A stretch of 64,000 bases of DNA from Didymella arachidicola (taxonomy: Eukaryota > Ascomycota > Dothideomycetes > Pleosporales > Didymellaceae): assembly GCA_016630955.3 (NCBI GenBank), contig CM050001.1, forward strand, positions 186,001 to 250,000, written 5' to 3'. Numbering within the stretch: the stretch's first letter is position 1; every line of letters begins with the position of its first letter. Below, piece after piece: positions 43,841 to 54,001 of the stretch. The notes under the pieces were generated by a model. It was not told the DNA's origin. It saw only the letters and a list, made by a program, of their open reading frames with translations, and did not search any database. A program made the translations under genes and the position numbers.

Positions 43841-44749
43841 TTTCTACAAAATTGAATCAAATCATTAATGACTGAGAACACGTTTATTCCGGAGTGAATG
43901 CAGCGCAAGGGAGATTTGTAGAATCTCAAGTGATCCTGCCCATCGCTCTTGGCTTTCTCAGCCTTGCGAGTGAAGTCATATTGAATCTATCACAATTGAG
44001 TTACAGCACATCTACTCCCATGTTAGCAATGCAGGTGAGATCGCTTACATGCCCTGGACGTAGCTGCACTTCGCAGCCACCCAACCCTGCTCATCTACAC
44101 GTAGCAGCAGGTCTGGTTTTGGGTACATCGAAGCCTTGATTTCATGTCAGAATCATGGACAGGAGCGATGGAAGTGCACGAGAATGTGCGATCTCGTGAA
44201 AATTGTAGTATGATCTCCGTATTGCGCCTAATTATGTCGCAGGAACGATGTTTAGAGAAAAGGGTACATCTGTCACTGCGCGAAAACGCCACCAATGCTC
44301 ACACTGGCACTGATTATTCGAGCAGGTTCCGGTAGGAAGAAGGCGGAAACACAAATTTGGTGACCGGCATGCTGAGTGGTGGTTGGAGCTGTCGGCTGGC
44401 GCAAGGGCATTGCGTGGCTGTGCTGCGCCTGCCGCGTGCGTAGCGCGATTTCGAACGGTTCACGTAGCATCCTTCGAGGAGGTAGGGGTTCATATACACC
44501 CCGTGTTGCGACTTTTGCTGTCCTCTTCTCCCAGATTCTTTGCAACCCGAACAGTGCGATTCCAACGACACTACCATCACCAAAAGATACTTGTCAGTTT
44601 GTGGCAGAACATCTGGCTGACCCCGGGAACCGAGCATTGCCCAGCCGCGCCACGCCGCCCGACTTGAAGAGGAGCACCAAAGCATCGACTGACGTCTAAA
44701 CGCCCACACTCGTACACTTCACCCGGCGCCGTAGTCAAAGCACTTCAGA
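43841..44749. other. Intergenic, no convincing gene
   Basis: Overlapping frames near 44,270-44,710 on both strands shadow each other, with no domain or conserved composition. The interval holds the promoters of the CorA-like locus and the CYSTM gene. Confidence 0.55.
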
Positions 44750-45256
44750 ATGGACGCCAACAAGCAATACGTAGGTCTCTTTCCTTTTAGTGCAAAGATC
44801 GGGCTACAGCAGAACTCCGCGCATCCTCGACACCATCTGCGCCACATGTCTCGGCTGGCATCATAGCAAGCACTGTTTGAGTACAATTTACTGACTTGAA
44901 TTTAGGGCGCACCGCCACAGTACCCTCAGTCGCCTCCGCCCGTCCACCAAGATGCTGGCCCATACAACCAGGGCGGCATGCAGCCATACCAGCAGGGCCC
45001 GCCCAGCAATGACTACTACGGCTCGCCCAACCCATACCAACAAGGTCCTGGCTACGGGCCACCACAAGGCCAGTATGGGCCTCCTGGAGGACAGTACGGG
45101 CAACCTCAGCAGCAGATGTACTACCAGCAGGGCCCTCCGCCGCCGGGAGGCTACTATCAGGACGATAGGAGGAATCAGGGTAGTGGGAGTGGCGGCCTGT
45201 TCGCAGGTCTTTGCGCAGGTCTAGCCTGCTGTTGCTGCTTGGACTGCTTGTTCTAA
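44750..45256 (+). CDS. CYSTM-type tail-anchored small protein
   Basis: Exon 1 44,750-44,770 (only seven codons) and exon 2 44,906-45,256, separated by a 135-base intron, give 123 residues. The N-terminal 95 residues are rich in Pro, Gln, Tyr and Gly (repeated QQGPP and GQYGPP units). The C-terminal GLFAGLCAGLACCCCLDCLF is a cysteine-rich transmembrane (CYSTM) module, found in eukaryotic tail-anchored stress-response proteins. It likely sits in the plasma membrane, with cysteines that may be acylated or bind metal. Function is inferred from the module only. Confidence 0.85.
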
Positions 45257-46367
45257 GCGCAGAAGGTGATGGAGCGACAGGCGGAGGAGATGGAATGGGC
45301 ACAGCTTGTACGTGGCTAAGGTTTCGTGGAGGCAACGCACCCTCGATACTTCGTGCCTGCTGGACGGGTTAATATTTAGTCCTGGTGGCAGGAGGGACGC
45401 AGAGATGAACGGTCTTTTGGATTCCCTTTGTTTATGGCAAGGTCTTATTTCCATATGTAATTTTTGGAATGAACGTAGTGTTTGGTGCCATCAGCTCTTC
45501 CACACCATTGTGCATGATATTACCAACTCGCCTGTCAACCGCTATGAGTTTCGATTCCTCGGACGTCACAGTGAATAACCGGTTCCAGCTTTCGAGCGTG
45601 CTGGGCTGCCCCGCATCTCCACAATCAACCTCATCTTCATCATCCATTTCCAGCCGATCATGAAAGCTGACGCAGCTCCTTCGACGGTCACGAGCCCCTT
45701 TCTAGCCTCACGACATCGCTGTCCCTAACAATCGCGCTCATCAACACCTAAATCGTAAAGCATGCCCCACACATGGCAGGAACAACGCCTCAGCCGCACG
45801 GGCTCCACTTAGATCTCTGCTCCGCTCCATGACGTTCCGCGCTCAACAACAAACCGGACGAACTCACGATTGACACGCGTTGAGATCCACTGACGTGTGC
45901 TTCTATTTTCAACCGTACGTCGCGTCTTGATTGAGGCATTAGAGGTATAAAGAGGTAGCAGAGGCTTACGAGATCAACAGCACCATCAAAACGCCACCAC
46001 AGACACCAACACCCATCAACAACATCCATTAACACGTTGCTAGTGGGGTAAACATCTGGTCTCCTTACAACAAACCTACGAACCGGACTCTCGTGCAACG
46101 GAAAGATCCCGAGACCGCTGCATTTGCTAGTTTTTCTTTGTCCTACGGCGCACCTACCTCTGCTTTCGGAGACAACCACGTGACAACATCGGGATAACCG
46201 ATCGCAACCGTACGTCAATCTGCAGGGAAGCGGAGTCTGTGCTTAGAATAGACCTATCCTACGGAAGACATAAACCCTTGGGTTTCCTAGACGACATTGA
46301 AGCACCAGCTATCGTCCCCGTAACTCACCATCCGTCAAACGATCACAAGACACGACACACCATCGAC
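45257..46367. other. Intergenic, no gene seen
   Basis: About 1.1 kb; short frames only. It includes a TATAAA-like site near 45,955 and presumably the promoter of the CFEM-like array's first gene. Confidence 0.55.
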
Positions 46368-46785
46368 ATGAAGACCACTACATACTTCGTCGCCATCGCT
46401 GCTGCTATTCCAGCTGTCCTCTCTCTTCCCGCAAATCTGGCCTTGAGACAGTTCACATTGCCTTCATGCGGCGCAGCAGTATGCCTGCCTTCGTCAAATC
46501 CTTCGACAAACGGCACATTCGTTGCTACCGGCGCGTCCAATGGAACTGCACCGTCCGATCTGGGGGCTATCTGTTCCCTTCCACAGGATGATGTCACTCG
46601 TTACGTACAGGCCGTACAACCATGCATCAACGGCGCGCCTGGCAAGGTCTGCACTGCTGGAGCCATCTACCGTAAGGTCCTTCACTATGAGACGAGATTG
46701 TACAGCTTGCTAACAACTTGCAGAGTACAAGTACCTCCTTAAGACTGAGTGCGCGAAGTCCAACAGAACAGTTCAATGGGCTTGA
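46368..46785 (+). CDS. Small secreted CFEM-like protein (array gene 1)
   Basis: Exons 46,368-46,671 and 46,724-46,785 (52-base intron with a GCTAAC branch site) give 121 residues. A signal peptide covers about residues 1-18 (TTTYFVAIAAAIPAVLSLP). The mature part follows the CFEM cysteine order with losses: LPSC, AAVC, then DLGAIC, 16 residues to QPC, GKVC, and 15 residues to TEC. The cysteines equivalent to CFEM C3 and C4 are absent. The intron lies in the C7-C8 loop in phase 1, as in the three downstream genes. No transmembrane segment is present, so it should be secreted. Six cysteines and small size also make it a candidate effector or haem-binding-type protein. Confidence 0.75.
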
Positions 46786-47268
46786 ACATTTGCCCTTTTC
46801 GTCCAGCGATTCTGCATCTACGCTCACACTTCGATACTACGTTCCTTCAGCATCATACCGGAGTTTGGCATAGCATTTGCGCATTTACATATGAGAGCAT
46901 CAAGCATGACGACAAGAACACGCACGACGCGACTACATAATGGATAATGAATACACTCCTTCACGCTCTCACACACTTCTTCTTTCCTTCCACGTGTTCA
47001 CTGCATATTTTCCACGAGGTGGCAGCAATGGAAATCTGGTGGGCTGTTCGCTGGCGGTCATCGCAGGCCGGCCAGATGGGCTGCTTTCTCTCACCTCTCT
47101 TTCAGTCCGTTTGCTTACTGCATAGGACCCACTTGCAGCACCCATCATACCTTCACTTGCACATGACAGACCACGAACCGTACGCTTCGATCTTGTAATC
47201 GATACCTTTCCAGCAATATATTTTGTCTACCACACTCACGAATTCAGTGCCTTCTTAACTCCTGCGCC
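46786..47268. other. Gap between array genes 1 and 2
   Basis: About 480 bases. It may hide a signal-peptide exon for array gene 2, since two short open frames starting at 46,940-46,947 exist, but neither looks like a standard signal peptide. No exon is called. Confidence 0.5.
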
Positions 47269-48312
47269 ATGGCGAGCACAGCAGATCAGCTACCAGGCTG
47301 TACTGTGAGTAGGTCTGTTCTTGATGGCGAATTTGTACTGACTCACGCAAGATACCTGACAAATGCATGACAGATCTGGCCCATGATACTGTCTGCGACG
47401 ACGATCTGAAGTGCATTTGTCATGTCGACAACCACCTCGGTACCAACAAGCTATTCTCCAACGACTGCTTGTTGAAGGAGTGTATAGACGGACATGGTCG
47501 CAAATGTAGGCTTTCACTATGTTACGGAATAGTAGGTGCTGACTACCATAGCGTTTCTGAGAGACTGGCTAGAGTCTTGTCGACAAGTGGGCAAATCAGG
47601 CTGGGATGAGATGCCCTGGGAGTGGGAGCCTTACCTTCCTGACGACGGCGAAATTGTCGTTCGCCCATCGACTTTCCTCAACGGACCGGCAGTGATCACG
47701 TCGGTCAGAGGACCGCCGCCTACGAGGGTGTTGGTCATAACGTCAACTGCGGGCGTCGCAACTTCGATTGAGGTGCCTTCACCGTCTGCAGCCTCTGGCT
47801 CAAAGACCACCCTGTCAACTTCTCTCACCAGCACCGCCAATGCCGCTAGGATGACAACAGATATCATACCCTCAGTCACGACATCGGTCATTTCCGGCGC
47901 CAACTCAGAAGCGACCTCTCCTGTCTCGTCGCCGATCGTTGTCACCTCACACAGCCTTAGTCCCGGCGTCATCGGCGGCGTCGTTGCTGGCATCCTCGCC
48001 CTGGCGATTCTATGCGCAGGTCTCGGCTATTTCTATTGGAGGTCAAACAAGACGGCGAAGACGAAGTCGCGGGAAGTCGCCATTCTCAGCGATAGGGTCA
48101 GTGGATGTGGCTTCCAAAAGTACATCGACGACCTCCTGGCGGACAGCAATAGCGACAGCCACCGTGACGACAGCACAACTGGTTCAATTGCACGTTGGCC
48201 TGCGCCAGCTGCAGGTGTGCAAGAAATGACCGCGGGATCGCCGAGTAGTTTGAACGGTGTGCAGAGCCAGTCAAGCTCTATTTATAGTGTGGACATGGCA
48301 AGGGCAGAGTGA
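47269..48312 (+). CDS. CFEM-type single-pass membrane protein (array gene 2)
   Basis: Exons 47,269-47,304, 47,352-47,505 and 47,552-48,312 join in phase to 316 residues. The CFEM module is complete with eight cysteines: PGC, DKC, TVC, the DLKCIC core with an Asp cluster, NDC, KEC and ESC. Spacings fit the published CFEM consensus except the C1-C2 and C5-C6 gaps, which are slightly longer. A Ser/Thr-rich stalk of about 100 residues follows, then a transmembrane helix (PGVIGGVVAGILALAILCAGL) and a cytoplasmic tail. The visible start (MASTADQLPGC) has no signal peptide, unlike its neighbours, so a 5' exon is probably missing from this model. The tail lacks PPxY. Confidence 0.78.
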
Positions 48313-49079
48313 GGGATCTAATTTATCTACTGGAGAAAGAGGTCATTCGATATGCGCCTACACTGCTGCAACTACGACAAGGACTGGCGAAGAACAGTCT
48401 TTGATACACTGATAATGTTTATTATACACATCCTACGTTCACGTAAGACTGCGTCAAGCACATCGGTGTCCCAGCTACTACTTCTCCTACCAGCGATTGG
48501 GTACACGTGACCAGATCTAACCGATGTATGTTACACTGCAGCTCACAGCCTCACCTCGCCGTCTACAAGCCTCATCAGCCGACCTGCAAGGCTACCTTGA
48601 GGCTGTGTTTGCTGCTGTCTGTCAGGATGTGAGACCACGGCTTGCCACGGCTTGCACAACGCCCCGTCATTGGCCCAGTAAAACTGAAGGACGTCCCCTC
48701 TACTCTCGCCTCCGCCACGGCTCCCAATCACATCTTGCACCTCAACGAATTCATCGCTGAGCATAGGTGAGTTGCATGAATGAGACGGGTGTGACTATTG
48801 ACATAGAGTGCACGAGTGACACTGCTCAGAACTTTGGAAGCCTGATTGGCTGACGACCGTTAAAGAAGGATTTTGTGCGACGTACTGCTACGTGCATACC
48901 TTGATGTGGCTCGCCCTAAAGGGACCATAGTGAGTGTGGGGTGATGCACAGATGTAGTGTCGAGAGATAGTCGTTCGTTCGTATGAGTTGGCTCTGTTTC
49001 CTGACATGTTCAATTATCCAACCCTGCAGGTGCCAACTCGAACCGCCCACTTGTCACAGCTTTGACTTCACACTTCACG
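48313..49079. other. Gap between array genes 2 and 3
   Basis: About 770 bases; no further CFEM-like module or convincing frame seen. Confidence 0.55.
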
Positions 49080-50067
49080 ATGCTACGATACTTGGTCCTG
49101 TTCTGGGTCTTTGACCTGTCGATTGCCCAGACCAACTGCAAGAAAAGCGCTCCCGAGATCGCTTTGCCGTCATGCATGGTGCGTTGTTCATGCTTCTATC
49201 ACTTCACAAGTCTAACATTTTCGTAGGATGAGTGTTTCCAAGCCGGTAACTGTGGCAGCTGTCCCTGTCCAAACAATCTGAAGGGCTGGTGTGAGATGAG
49301 CAGCGAAGGGCCAGCCAGCTGGTTTGCTCGATGGGGTCAGTGTGTGCTGAGCCACTGTCCGGACGATGGAGACATTACCAGTGAGTCAGAAGCGCCTCAA
49401 ATCAAAGGCACAAACGAGGGTCGGTTTGACGGTGTTAGATCTCATGACACTTTACGTGTCGCAGTGCGATGGCGCTGTAGGCGGGCCGATCAACAACGTG
49501 ACTGTGCCATATCCATTGAGGGATTGGGCACCGACGGCGCCTCAGTATTTGTCACAGAGCTCGACTTCTGCTTCCAGTACAGCGACTTCGCGGTCTGTCG
49601 CGACCCTGACTGGCGTGTTTCCAGCTACAACCAGCAGCACGACAAGCAGATCAGACGGTAGCGAAGCTACAGTCCTCGACGGTACAGCCTCCACAGCCTC
49701 GCAAGCGACTGGTACGGTCTCTCCCGCACCCATCCTTCAAGAAGTCCCGGAATCGACCTTAAGCGTTGCAGCGATCATCGGCATCGCAGTCGGCGGCACA
49801 GTGCTCCTCACCCTCCTCGTTGGCTTTGTTGCCTGCATACTGCGACGTCGCAAGCGTAAGCAACTCCCAATAGCAGTCTCGCCGCCGAGCTACGAGGCCG
49901 CTGATACCAAGGAGACATACCACAAGCCAGAATTAGATGGACAATTGATGAAGTATCAATATTCGAAGGCTGATGCTGCTGCGGCGGCACGATCATCCAC
50001 CATGTACGCTGAGCTTGATGGCGGTGCTCAGAGCAGCCCCGTGAGGGAGCTTCCTAGTCGGTCTTGA
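49080..50067 (+). CDS. CFEM-like single-pass membrane protein (array gene 3)
   Basis: Exons 49,080-49,178, 49,227-49,380 and 49,439-50,067 join in phase to 293 residues. The signal peptide is RYLVLFWVFDLSIAQ. The cysteine module runs LPSCMDEC, an extra cluster NCGSCPC, NLKGWC (Gly in place of C4, no Asp), GQC, SHC and a 16-residue loop to SQC. A Ser/Thr-rich stalk, a transmembrane helix (VAAIIGIAVGGTVLLTLLVGFVA), a basic stop-transfer (RRRKRK) and a tail follow. The tail carries SPPSYEA (PPxY) and ends with AELDGGAQSSPVREL. The topology is that of a cell-wall sensor or adhesin; the ligand is unknown. Confidence 0.82.
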
Positions 50068-50596
50068 GCGTGTCAGGTTATTCGTACGGTCTCTGAACTC
50101 AACTCTTGGGTGAGTTAGAAGCTCTCCGGAGCCCTATGCAATGCCCTGTAGCTGGTAGCCTCAATATGATGAGTGGTCTTTGGTATAAGCGGTCCTGTGA
50201 GAGCCGCCTCGAATGGCGGGATAGTTGCAACTAGACAGCGTTCGACTACGGGCCAATGAGCTAGACAAGGCAATGACGGAAATGGCATCTCAAAGGAAGA
50301 TAACCGCCGATGAAGGACAAATTTCGATAGACAGGGCTTGGCGACGGGTGCAATGGCTCGTGTACAGTAGGTGTGCAACACTGATCTTCGGCTTTCACCT
50401 CTTTCGTGCACAACGCCCTGGTGTGACCTTCACCTACGTGCGTTATCACATTCGCTGTCTGTCGAATGAAACGGCCCCGTGCATCGCACGAACTCTGTAT
50501 ACCCTTCGTTTCCTTCACTAAGTCGATCTTTGCGTCGAAACGACTCCTCAACTTTACGGCTGTGCTTTTCATCTTTACACACCACACCCCGTCGCC
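50068..50596. other. Gap between array genes 3 and 4
   Basis: About 530 bases, taken to be the promoter of array gene 4; no gene seen. Confidence 0.55.
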
Positions 50597-51733
50597 ATGT
50601 TCTTCGCCCTGTCACTGCTCGCCGGTCTCGCCACAGCAGCACGATACTGTATCGAGGCTGATCCACCCATTTCTGCATATGATCCTAATTATCCGTCGCT
50701 GCCAGGATGCACGGTGGGTGTCAAAGGCGTAACAGCGTAAGCGATGCTGACAAGACCAGACCAAGTGTCTCTCCACTGATACCTCCGTCCTCGATGGGGT
50801 ATGCGCAGATAACCTCCGAGGTATTTGTGAGCTTGACGGTGGTGTAGCGTCGTTCTTTCGAGTCTACACAACATGCTTGTCGAAAGAGTGTGGTTCGGTA
50901 ATGGAGCGCAAGCGTGAGTGAGACGAGACATCTCGATCGGCCATCGATACTGATGGATCAAAGACTTCACGATCACTGTTCAGTATTATTGCGGCTGGTA
51001 CCCCACCATCACCCCGGTCGAGGCTGGGTACTTTGGTCAGTGGTCCGCGTATCTGTGGAATAAGTCCACCGCCACTTCACAGGTGAGCAGCCTAGGCACA
51101 GCCATACGCGATTTGAATCTGATCCTTGCCCAACAGATTTCCACTGCGTCTACACAGCCGATGAAATCGCCCGTCACTCTTACATCTCGCAGCACCTCTA
51201 ACGCCATATCAACAAGCACCAACATCGACACGATTAGCTCGAACTCGAACGGTCCAGTCGAATCAGTTTCCAGTACACAAACTTCGACCGCCACTTCTGC
51301 AGATGGTTCGACGTCCTTTCAGGATGACATGACTTCCTCAACAGGAGAGACCACCGCGATTGTGCGCAGCGCAGCTGCTTCCTCCTTGGCTGTAGCTCAA
51401 ATCGAACCGCAGCCAGTTCTCAGCACATCGGCCATTGCAGGCGTAGCTGTCGGCGGTATCCTTGCCATCTCGCTAATCGGTGGTGGTTTATTCTTCCTCT
51501 TGCGGCGCCGCAGGCGTTACCCACGCGCTTTATCACCACCCAACTATGAGCCTAACAAAGATAAGCTTGTACGCGAGAAGGCTGGCCTCGACGAGCCGTA
51601 CTCGGGTGTCGGCGTTGGTGGTCCGGTTGGATTTGCTGAGTTGGATGGCTCGGCGCCGGTGAGCCCAGTGGTGGAACCGCCTATGCATCTGAGTGCGAGC
51701 CAGAGGCAGGCGAGGGTTGCGCAGAACTTCTGA
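50597..51733 (+). CDS. CFEM-like single-pass membrane protein (array gene 4)
   Basis: Exons 50,597-50,713, 50,760-50,913 and 50,964-51,733 join in phase to 346 residues. The signal peptide is FFALSLLAGLATAA. The module runs LPGCTTKC, 11 residues to GVC, ADNLRGIC (Gly in place of C4, Asp kept), 15 residues to TTC, SKEC and a 16-residue loop to YYC. A long Ser/Thr-rich stalk precedes a transmembrane helix (IAGVAVGGILAISLIGGGLFF), a strongly basic stop-transfer (RRRRR) and a tail of about 75 residues with SPPNYEP (PPxY) and AELDGSAPVSPVVEP. It is the closest relative of array gene 3 by tail motifs. Confidence 0.84.
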
Positions 51734-52510
51734 GCGGTCGCCTGTGTCTACTTCGAACGTTTAGAGCGCTACAATGACTAGATATTGAGGCGCAGGTGGA
51801 AAAAGCTATGATCTGTCACGCGTCAGTGGATAACTTCTGGGATCATGATGTATAGTACTGCAAGATGGCGTCTAAGAGCAGCCGGTTCGAGTGCAATCCT
51901 CGCACGCACAGGTGGATGTGATCCTAATTCATCCGTGAACCTTACAATGTCCGCGGGCAGGAAGACCCCGATATTGATGGGCGCAACGAACTGACGTGTG
52001 CACATTCAGATCGCGTTGACGTCGCTGTGGGTAGCTCGTATACAAGCTTGGCGCCAACGCGTTCTGAATCGCGGTTGGAGATTTCCATGCTTACGGAAAA
52101 TCGGCCGTTTGTCCGGCTGCCGGGTACCTGTACATCAACCTAACTCACGGACACGCCATTCTCACTCAAGTAAAGTGTCACACGACCCTACACGACGTTA
52201 ATTCCGACAATTTCACTGCCGATGCAAGTCGAGATGAGGTTGCGCGCCGCAGATGGCTGTTTCGCGAAACAATGATGCACCTATTCGCGCCTGCCGCGTT
52301 GACGTCAGAGCCAGGTCCCACTCCAACGCCAAAAACATTGGCATGTCGCCCTTGGCTCGAACAACCTGAATACTAACATTGGCACTGCGACTTCTTTGAC
52401 CTGTAGGCTTGAGATCACCGGAGAATAATATATACAGCGTGCCCATCGTGAAACTCCAACGATTCGCCCTTCTCATTCCTTCTCTATCAGCTATCATCGC
52501 ACCGTTCACC
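51734..52510. other. Intergenic, no gene seen
   Basis: About 780 bases between the array and the PIN-like gene. The plus-strand frame upstream of 52,511 opens only with a non-ATG codon, so the carrier is taken to start at 52,511. Confidence 0.55.
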
Positions 52511-54001
52511 ATGAGCTCGAGCGGTATCGTCCAGCCTCTCCTAGGAGGCATTCAGGCCACGGTCTCGGTAATATTGACCATCACTTTCGGTGTAGCCTTC
52601 TCGCAATTTGGTCTGCTTGATGCAGATGCAGCGAGTAAGATCTCGAAGACTTCTGTCAAGGTTCTGCTGCCATGTTTGCTTATCAACAATTTGGGCAGTC
52701 AGCTGAAGCCAGAGACCGCTTATGAATATGTACCCATTGTCAGTAAGTTCTTGAATTCAGGGCTGTCATGAGATGCTCAGTGCTTACTTTGTGTTCAGTT
52801 TGGGCAATCATCTACAATGTTCTCTCGATCTTCCTCGGTCGAGCCCTCTGCCGCGTGTTCAATCTACCACGGTGGACCATCCCAGCCGTTGCTTTCAACA
52901 ACACCACATCACTCCCGCTGCTCCTAATTCAGTCATTGGAAACGACCGGTATTCTGACTCCGTTAGTTGGTAAAGGCGAGGAGACCTCCGAAGCTGTGTC
53001 ACGTGCACGCACCTACTTCCTGGTCTCCGCCGTTGTCTCGCACACTCTTACTTTCGGCATTGGTGGTAGTGAATTGAAAGGTGATGGTGAAGACCCACCA
53101 GAGGATAGCAGGAAACAGAACAGCAATGGTGGAACCGCACAGCATGACGAAGCCCCGCGACAGCGCTACCGTGACGACCCTGAGGCGCAGGAAGACGATG
53201 GAGATGATGAGTCGTCTGACTCGGCGCCCGAGACATCGCTACTGCCCCATACAATCCACCATCGCGTTCACCGAGCCAACAAGCACACCCATAAGACCGT
53301 CAACGGACTAATGGGGAAGCTCCCTGCCCGGCTCCAGACCGCTATTATGGCCGTCTACAACTTCATGACTCCGCCTCTCATTGGCGCACTCATCGGTCTT
53401 GTCATCGGCCTTACGCCTCCACTACACACGCTCTTCTTTGCGAACAGCTCCGAGGGTGGCTATTTCAATGCCTGGCTCACTCAGAGCATCAAGAATATTG
53501 GTCAGCTATTCGTTACTCTACAGGTCGTTGTCGTTGGTGTGAAGCTTGCGCAAGCTCTGCGCAAGGAGAAGCGTGGTGAGGATACCGGAAACTTGAACTG
53601 GGTTCCCGTGACGATCGTTGCCGTCGTCAGGTACATCATCTGGCCCGCGTAAGTCATTCCAGCACCGCAGCGTCCACCATCTAGCTAACAGAATACAGAA
53701 TCAGCGTGGCCCTGGTGTATGTCATCGCTGTTAAGACAACGTGGCTTCCAAAGAATCCCATGTTGTGGTTCGTCATGATGTTGATGCCTGCTGGACCAAG
53801 CGCCATGAAGGTCATGGTGCTTGCAGACGTGGCCGACGCGGAGCATAAGGACAAGATGATCATTGCAAAATTCCTGGCTGTGAGTGAAGGATTACGATCC
53901 ACGGACCCCGGCTAATTCCTCTTTAGATCATCTATGCTGTCTCTCCTTTGATGACTTTGACCGTTATTGGGGGCTTACAAGCCTGCAATTCAGCGATGTG
54001 A
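52511..54001 (+). CDS. PIN-like / auxin-efflux-carrier family membrane transporter
   Basis: Exons 52,511-52,742, 52,799-53,648, 53,699-53,879 and 53,927-54,001 join in phase to 445 residues. The membrane-transport-protein (auxin efflux carrier) fold shows as two hydrophobic blocks of about five helices each: an N-terminal block with FNNTTSLPLLLIQSL, and a C-terminal block starting PPLIGALIGLVIGLTPPLH and including MLMPAGPSAMKV. They are joined by a hydrophilic, acidic central loop of about 120 residues. Fungal members sit in the ER or plasma membrane; their substrate is not established. Introns are 56, 50 and 47 bases with clean GT-AG ends. Confidence 0.9.

Noticed and set aside
51876..51905. 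GGTTCGAGTGCAATCC as a tRNA T-arm / B box
   Set aside because: No matching A box, acceptor stem or anticodon arm could be folded around it.
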